From Cerioporus squamosus (taxonomy: Eukaryota > Basidiomycota > Agaricomycetes > Polyporales > Polyporaceae): DNA of 12,477 nucleotides. This document shows positions 7,197 through 12,477 of the stretch, piece by piece. The notes beneath the pieces are model-generated. The model saw only the letters and a program-made list of their open reading frames with translations. It was not told the origin of the DNA and did not search any database. The number at the start of each line of letters is the position of its first letter. Position 1 is the first letter of the stretch. A program made the translations under genes and the position numbers. The stretch covers positions 1 through 12,477 of the forward strand of contig JABYQS010000830.1 of assembly GCA_022592435.1 (NCBI GenBank), written 5' to 3'.

Positions 7197-10100
7197 TTAC
7201 TTGGAGGAGTTTGGAGTATTCCGAGGCGACAAGCCAGCAGACTCGATGATTTCGTTGAGTGTGCTTGTCCGCTTGGTGGCCAGCTCGAGCTGTCGTTGGA
7301 GTGACCTGCAAAGAGGTGTTGAATGCAAGTCGGTGTATATGACTCGAAGGACTTACTTGAGCTGGTTCTCCAACTCCTGCGCGCGCTCCTTGCCTCCTTG
7401 CCGCTCCCGCTTGACCCTCTCTTCCGCAGCCTTCACACGGCTCTCGTACTCCTTGACCCGAGCCTCCCACTTGTTGTCTGCCGCAGTGGTCTTCTGGTTC
7501 ACAGTAGTGAGTTTCTCCTCGGCTTGCAGGAGCTGGTTCTGCAGATTGATGGCACGCCGCTCGGCGTTCTGCGCACGCGCCGTTAGGGATCGTATCTCCA
7601 TCGAGTCACCCTGGTTGCCCTTGCGTGAGACGACATGCGACTGCAATGCAGCGTTCGTAGCCTGTCACGAACACCATCGACGGGCGTACACGAATTGGGA
7701 GGCGATCATGGTGAGCGCTTACATCCTCCAGCGCACAGGAGAGCGCGGAACGTACCTGCAGTGCCTCGATCTCGCCTTCTTTTGCACTAAGCTTCTTGCG
7801 CCAAATCGCCTTGGCTTCCGCGAGGGTCTTCACGCTGGCTTCGAACTTGTCAATCTGCTTCCACCGCAAGTCAAGCTGCTTGCGCATGTCATTCAGCTTG
7901 TCGCTGTAGCGCTGCTCCGCCTCCTTGACACGCTTCTCGAAGTCGGACTGTATCTGGCTGAGAGCCTTGAGCCGCGTGATGAGATTGTCATGGAACACGC
8001 TGAAGTTGGTGAATGGCTTTGTCTCGGCCTGCCCGTGCTTCTTCTGTAGGGTCGCAAAGGAGGTCAGACGGATCGAAAGGTAACACTCGTCCATGATCCG
8101 GAACAGCACTCACCGGTGTCTTGTCGATGCCCACGATCTTATCCATGTACTGGTAGATCGTCAGAAGCAGCGTGTTGCGCTCGGTGAGCTGGTCCCGGTA
8201 CTGGGCCTCAGCAGCGAGCAGCGCCCGTTGATCCTTCGACAGCCGCTGTTCGAGCTCCGCAATCCGGGAGCGGAGGTTCGCAGTTTCTGCCTCCGCCGCA
8301 CGCAGGCTGGCTTGGGTGTCGTCCAACTTCTCCGAGACGTTGAGACGCGCCTGAGTCTGAGCAGCCAGTTGTGCAGCGAGATCGCGGTTCTCCGCATGCA
8401 GCTTGTCAATGACGCCGTCCCGATCGCGACCCTTGCCCTCGCGATCGTCGAGCTCCTTGCGAGCACGAGCAAGTTCGTCCTCCAGCCGCTCGACATCGCG
8501 CCGCAGACGGTCGACCTCCAGCTGGAGCGAGAATCGCGCAGTCGTATGAGACTCTCCAAGCTTCTTGTTGTCAGCCTCGAGAGCCTGCAGAGCGGCCTGC
8601 ACGGCGGCTAGATCAGCTTCCGCTGAGTGAGGAGGGACTGGGTCCGGGAAAGGTCGTTGAGTGCCGACTGAAGGGCAGAGTCCTTGGCCTCGAGCGCGCG
8701 GCGCTCCCGACGGATGGCGTCCTCGTGGTCCTTCTCCGCCTTGTCGAGATCCATCTCAAGACCTTCCCGTACACCGCGCTCGCGCTGCAGCTCTTGCACG
8801 ACCTTCTCGATGTGCTGTGCAAGCTCCTCCTTCCGAGCACGGTGCTCTTGCGCCTCCGCGTCACGTGTGTTGTAGAGCTCCGTCAGCTCCTCGAGTTCGG
8901 CCTTCAGTGAGGCCACCTTCTGCTTGAGAGCGCAGATAGCTGCTCGAGACGCTCGCGCTCGACGGCTTCGTCCTCGTGAATGCGGTCCATCTCCTCCTTG
9001 AGCCGCTCGTTCTCTTCCTCAAGAGCATAGAGCTGGTTGCTCATCTTCTCGAGGTCGCGGTTCGCGGCTTCAAGTTCGTTGTCCTTCTCCTCGGCTTCAT
9101 GCTCGAGATGCGCGAGCGTCGCCTCGAATTTCTGGTGCAAATCCTCCGCGTTCGCCTCGTATTCATCGATGTGCAATCGGAGCTCTTTGCATTCGGCGTC
9201 CCGCTGCTCCAGAACCTGTGGAGGATATGAGCAGGGGATAGGTATGGACATGTAAACGCTCTCACATCACGAAGCTCCTCGTTCTGACCCTTCACCTCCT
9301 CGACCTCGGCGCGCCAATCGTCCTCGACAGTCTCAACTATACGCTGATGCTCGCTATGAGCTCCTCGATCTCGCGGTTCTTCATGTCGATCTCGTCCTCC
9401 TTCTGTTGAAGCTCGATCTGCGCGGCCGCAAGCTTGTCCCGCACGGCGTTGAGATCCTCCTCCACAGCCTCTCTGCTCTCCCGCTCGTCCAGAATCTGCG
9501 CGCGACTCTCGCTGCGCTCGATAGACTCCGCCTCACGCCGCCTCTGGAGATCTTCAAGCTTGAGTTCCAACGCCTCAACCTCGTCCGCGAGGTTGTCTCG
9601 CTCATCCGTCCGGACTGTAACTGCCTCTTCAAGCTCGTCGATGCGCACGCGCAGGTCCTCGTTCTCGGCCTCCAGTTCCTCGGCCTGCCTCCGCCATCGC
9701 TCGCTCCAAGAGACGAGTGGTCCCCTCGCGACTCCGCCAGTTCCCGCAACCGCTCCAGCTCCTCCGTGTTCTCCTCCAGCAGCTGGCGCACATTCTCCAA
9801 CTCTTCCTCGAGCTCCGCATTCCGAGCCTCCAGTTCGCGCAACGCACCATCGTCCGGCCCGACCGCGCGTCGTCGCCTCAACTCCCGGAGCTCCCTCTCC
9901 CGCTCCTCCAGCTTCTCCTCCAGTTCTCGCGCTCTTCCCTGCCCGCCTCCGCCGCGCTGAAGGTGATCGAGTTCGCGTTGCAACTCGAGGACAAGCTTCT
10001 TAAGCTTCTTCAGCTCCATCCCGCGCTGCTGCACCTCGATCTTCAAGTTGATGTTCTGCTTCAGTGCGGCGTCGATTTGGTCGGGTGCGAGCTGCGCTAA

Positions 10101-11023
10101 CCGCTCCTCTAGGAAGTGTACTTTGAGCTTAATGTTGAAGTTTTCTTTCTTGAGCGCGTCGATGTGCTGCAAGCAACATGTAAGTTGAATATCAAGGCGA
10201 GTCCCCACTGCGCCTGTTGGTGCTAGGACATGGTCACTTGGCGTGGCAGGCAAATGTGGCCTCGCCCGCCGTCGCTTTGTCAACCACAGCGTGGCCAAGA
10301 CAAGCACCGCGAACGTCCCCAACTTGCTACATCCTCATCCTCCAGAGGTCACCGAAGTGCTACCTAGCTGGGTTAGACGATTCCAACCCCATGAGCGGCT
10401 CTGCGCACGCATCCTTGTATCGAAGGCAGGTCGTTTGAAAGTCATGGGCCTGCCTCGGACACAGGAACGAGGCTGAGGGAGGACGGGAAGCCCCTCAGTC
10501 GGTGAGTATGGCCTTCTCACGAACACACGGGAGAACGCGACCTCTCCGACGGGCACGCAGTCTCCCTGGCAGACGCGAATGCGAGGCTTCCTCTCTCGTG
10601 TAGCTTCGCCACATGCAAATCGTGCGTTGAGGCGTACCTTCTCTTGGTCCCGTAACGTCAGGTTGACGCCTCCCTTGCCCTTCGAACCACTGCGCGTGCG
10701 TTTGGGCTTCCCCGGTGTTGCAGCATCTGTGACGTCCCCCCACTTCTCCTTCCTCCCGTCCGGCGTGTCTAGCACGTCCCCATCGTGCTCCTCTCCATCG
10801 TCGTCGTGGTGTCCAGTACGCTTCGGGGTCCCCTCTTCCGCGCGTTTCTTCGCAAATATCCACTGGGCGGAGAGACGGCAGTAGTTCCTGTCGATGCAGA
10901 TGGTATTCGGAGCTTCCGCGCAGGTGTTGAGAATGTCGAGTTGAGAGATCCGAGTGAGATATCTGGGACGGTGACTGAGGACTGCGCTGAGGAGTCTGCG
11001 CGTGCATTGAGGGCCGCAGACAT
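7197..11023 (-). CDS. CM1-motif coiled-coil MTOC/spindle pole body protein (Centrosomin/Pcp1/Mto1-like), with apparent frameshifts
   Basis: Expected to recruit and activate gamma-tubulin complexes at spindle poles or other microtubule-organising centres. Exons: 11023-10638, 10166-9266, 9215-8114, 8043-7723 (or 7756), 7661-7357, 7305-7197. The ATG at 11023 starts a basic, low-complexity N-terminus (MSAALNARADSSAQ...) with TPAR, TPKR and TPGK, full CDK-type sites. The join LTLRDQEK|HIDALKKENFNIKL opens the CM1/Cnn_1N motif (about 130-200: VHFLEERLAQLAPDQ, ALKQNINLKIEVQQRG, MELKKLKKLVLELQ). Then follow some 800 residues of Glu/Arg/Leu-rich heptad coiled coil, a KPFTNFSVFHDNL segment near 800-820, and a C-terminus STLNEIIESAGLSPRNTPNS. 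Five single bases appear missing (about 10860, 9693-9727, 9354, 8939, 8620). Restoring them brings every exon into phase, giving 1042 aa (1031 with the other donor). Intron 1 is 471 bp, the others 50-94 bp. Confidence 0.92.
10167..10637 (-). other. 471-bp intron at the start of the CM1 motif
   Basis: On the minus strand GAGAAG|GTACGCC (donor, 10637) and TTGCTTGCAG|CACATC (acceptor, 10167) join LRDQEK to HIDALKKENF in phase 0, the contiguous order I recall in homologs. It is several times longer than any other intron here. Large parts are open in one or another frame, but with no family similarity. I cannot identify a nested RNA or gene. Confidence 0.8.
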
Positions 11024-11680
11024 TGCGCCCGATGGCAAACGCGATGAGCCAACCGTCGAGAACGGTGAGGGACACCGTCGAACGGTCGAGAGCAGTGAAC
11101 CAGAGTGTACTACTACAGTTCAAGTTGCCGCCACTCAGGCTCCTCTTCGGCCGCTTCCGGCGCTCCGGCGCCTTGACGGCGGACTTCGCGCTCGCTCTGC
11201 ACGCGTTGCTCTCAGACTCTCCTCCTCGTGCGCCCTCCACACATCTAACCAAGTGTCATCGCAATATAGGCCTCGGATGAAATGGTAATAGTGCACTAGG
11301 ACCTACGAGGAGTCGGAGGACCCCGCAGACCCCACTACGACCCGGTATGATTTCGTGGGAATTTGATGAGACCCTCCCCTCGCACAGCCACTTTGTCTCT
11401 ACCGCTAGAGCACAAGTACCAAACCTGTACCAGACAGCCCAAGTGATAGGCCGGAGTCACTCAGTTTTGAAGTTCGCTGATATCGGAATAGTCTAGGGTG
11501 ACGTTCTGGTTGGTCGTTCAGTAATCAGACTGCCAGCGTTGGGACCGGTAAGTCTCCATCGAATGGCGGCATGCACGACTCAAGACATGCTGATCAGTAC
11601 TGTCTAGCATTAAGTACAGGTCTCGGTAACTTGTCCTCAGCCATACAGAAGCGTTGCACAGTAGACCAGGTTTGTTGCAG
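11024..11680. promoter_or_regulatory. Divergent upstream region of the CM1 and BET2 genes
   Basis: About 660 bp separating the CM1-gene ATG (11023, minus) from the BET2 ATG (11681, plus), so it should hold both promoters and 5' UTRs. It contains no recognisable coding sequence; plus-strand frames reaching 11288 are antisense shadows of CM1 exon 1. A strong donor-like CCG|GTAAGT at 11548 and an acceptor-like TTTGTTGCAG ending at 11680 suggest a 5' UTR intron of BET2. Confidence 0.5.
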
Positions 11681-12477
11681 ATGGGATCCACTTTGAACGT
11701 CCCTTCGCACGTGAAGTACATCCAGTCTCTGGGCGAGGCAAGTACTCACTCCATCCCCTCCCGCTCGACTCTGATCCGTATTCGCATTGTCCGACCAGAA
11801 CAAAGATGATCTCATATATCATATGACTGCTCATCTGCGTATGAATGCGGTCTACTGGGGACTTACCGCGCTATGCGTTATGAAGGACAAGGATGCGCTG
11901 AACAGAGAGGAGATGATCGACTTCGTAATGAGCTGCTGGGATGAGAAGACAGGCCAGTCGTTTCGCATGTGACTCCCTCAGTTCGACATCGTTAACCTTG
12001 AGCGCATTAGGTGGTTTCAGTCCACATCCCGACCACGATGCTCATCTCCACCCGACCCTGAGTGCCATCCAAATCTTGATGATGCAGGACGCACTCGATC
12101 GAGTGGATATCCCTCGAGTAGTCAAGTGTACGTCCCACCTCCCCACGAGAGGCTATTGTTGATAGTTGTCGGTACTCATCAATTTCGCATCAGTCATTCT
12201 GTCACTCCAACAGGAGTCAGGTGTTTTCGCCGGAGACCAATGGGGGGAAATCGACACGCGTTTCTTGTACTGTGCCGTCAACGCGCTATCGCTTCTGGGT
12301 CATCTACACGAGCTTGATGTGGAGAAGACCGTCGGCTACATCCGCAGATGCAGAAACTTCGACGGAGGGTTCGGCAACAGAGAGGGTGCAGAAAGTCATG
12401 CCGCCCAAGGTGAGTCGATTCGTCGATGATCCCTCCTGCATTGACCAATGCCCCAGGAGTATTTGTTTGTGTCGCGG
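11681..12477 (+). CDS. BET2: Rab geranylgeranyltransferase beta subunit, N-terminal part (cut by right edge)
   Basis: Beta subunit of geranylgeranyltransferase II, which with the alpha subunit and REP attaches geranylgeranyl groups to Rab GTPases. Exons: 11681-11737, 11799-11952, 12011-12127, 12194-12409, and from 12460 (or 12457) to the edge. MGSTLNVPSHVKYIQSLGE joins NKDDLIYHMTAHLRMNAVYW, then GLTALCVMKDKDALNREEM, FVMSCWDEKT, GGFSPHPDHDAHLHPTLSAI, SLQQESGVFAGDQWGEIDTR and NFDGGFGNREGAESHAAQ. These are prenyltransferase alpha/alpha-barrel repeats in Bet2 order. About 187 residues are visible. The zinc ligands of the family (Asp, Cys, His) fall beyond the edge. Frame is intact, but introns 1 and 2 begin with GC, not GT. 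An AG directly before the ATG suggests an upstream intron. Confidence 0.94.
11738..11798 (+). other. GC-AG intron (BET2 intron 1)
   Basis: GAG|GCAAGT...GACCAG|AAC, 61 bp, phase 0. It joins SLGE to NKDDLIYHM exactly as expected for the family. GCAAGT is the standard form of the non-canonical GC donor. The nearest GT, at 11742, would break the frame. Confidence 0.8.
11953..12010 (+). other. Probable second GC-AG intron (BET2 intron 2)
   Basis: ACAG|GCCAGT...CATTAG|GTGG, 58 bp, phase 1, joining CWDEKT to GGFSPHPDHD. GT donors at 11958 (GTCGTT) and 11970 (GTGACT) are both out of phase with the conserved GGFSPHP exon. GCCAGT is a weaker GC donor than GCAAGT, so a T-to-C error is possible. Confidence 0.65.

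Noticed and set aside
7162..8049. Plus-strand 295-codon frame, the second longest in the window
   Set aside because: Antisense to coiled-coil exons; Leu/Ser/Arg-rich shadow caused by the Glu/Lys/Leu codon bias of the opposite strand. The same applies to plus-strand frames up to 10100.
10335..11252. Minus-strand 305-codon frame taken as one protein
   Set aside because: Only the part from about 10860 to 10638 is real coding sequence (second half of CM1 exon 1). The rest is upstream sequence or the 471-bp intron.
10785..11288. Plus-strand 167-codon frame opposite CM1 exon 1
   Set aside because: Antisense to the CDK-site-rich exon; no domain.
1..12477. Search for tRNA, rRNA, CRISPR arrays, insertion sequences, transposons or viral genes
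   Set aside because: No cloverleaf-like gene, spaced repeat array, terminal repeats, transposase, integrase or reverse-transcriptase motif was seen on either strand by eye.

Overview
The window looks like nuclear DNA of a filamentous basidiomycete fungus, most likely an agaricomycete. Genes are compact, lie on both strands and are cut by many short introns (mostly about 50-76 bp, GT...AG). The proteins are fungal types: a YAT-like amino-acid permease, a peroxisomal enoyl-CoA isomerase and a spindle-pole/MTOC protein with a CM1 motif. The organism is inferred from gene structure and family content, not from a database match.

Layout, left to right. (1) 1-243, minus: 5' end of a pirin-family gene, cut by the left edge. 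(2) 693-2787, minus: an eight-exon amino-acid permease of about 570 aa. (3) 3562-4875, minus: a ten-exon enoyl-CoA hydratase/isomerase-family gene (264 aa), probably a peroxisomal delta3,delta2-enoyl-CoA isomerase, with two micro-exons of 22 and 12 nt and a C-terminal HKL. (4) 5680-6926, plus: an eight-exon short-chain dehydrogenase/reductase (263 aa), divergent from the isomerase across about 0.8 kb. (5) 7197-11023, minus: a six-exon coiled-coil protein of about 1030 aa with a Centrosomin-type CM1 motif, expected to bind gamma-tubulin complexes. (6) 11681-12477, plus: 5' part of the beta subunit of Rab geranylgeranyltransferase (BET2), cut by the right edge, with two apparent GC-AG introns.

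The exon models were built by hand from splice sites, phase and recalled family alignments. Pirin, the SDR and BET2 read through without frame problems. The permease and the CM1 gene each need five single bases restored to keep frame, every one a missing base, and the isomerase has one extra base that makes a TAG stop. Adding the inferred bases makes every exon phase close, while the protein families stay conserved on both sides of each break. I read this mainly as a sequence or assembly error signature rather than pseudogene decay.

Functionally this is mostly housekeeping: nitrogen uptake, unsaturated fatty-acid beta-oxidation, an oxidoreductase, microtubule nucleation and Rab prenylation. 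I see no mobile element, CRISPR array, rRNA or tRNA. The most interesting features are splicing-related: the frame-neutral 12-nt micro-exon, GC-AG introns, in-frame alternative donors and acceptors, and one 471-bp outlier intron placed exactly at the start of the CM1 motif.
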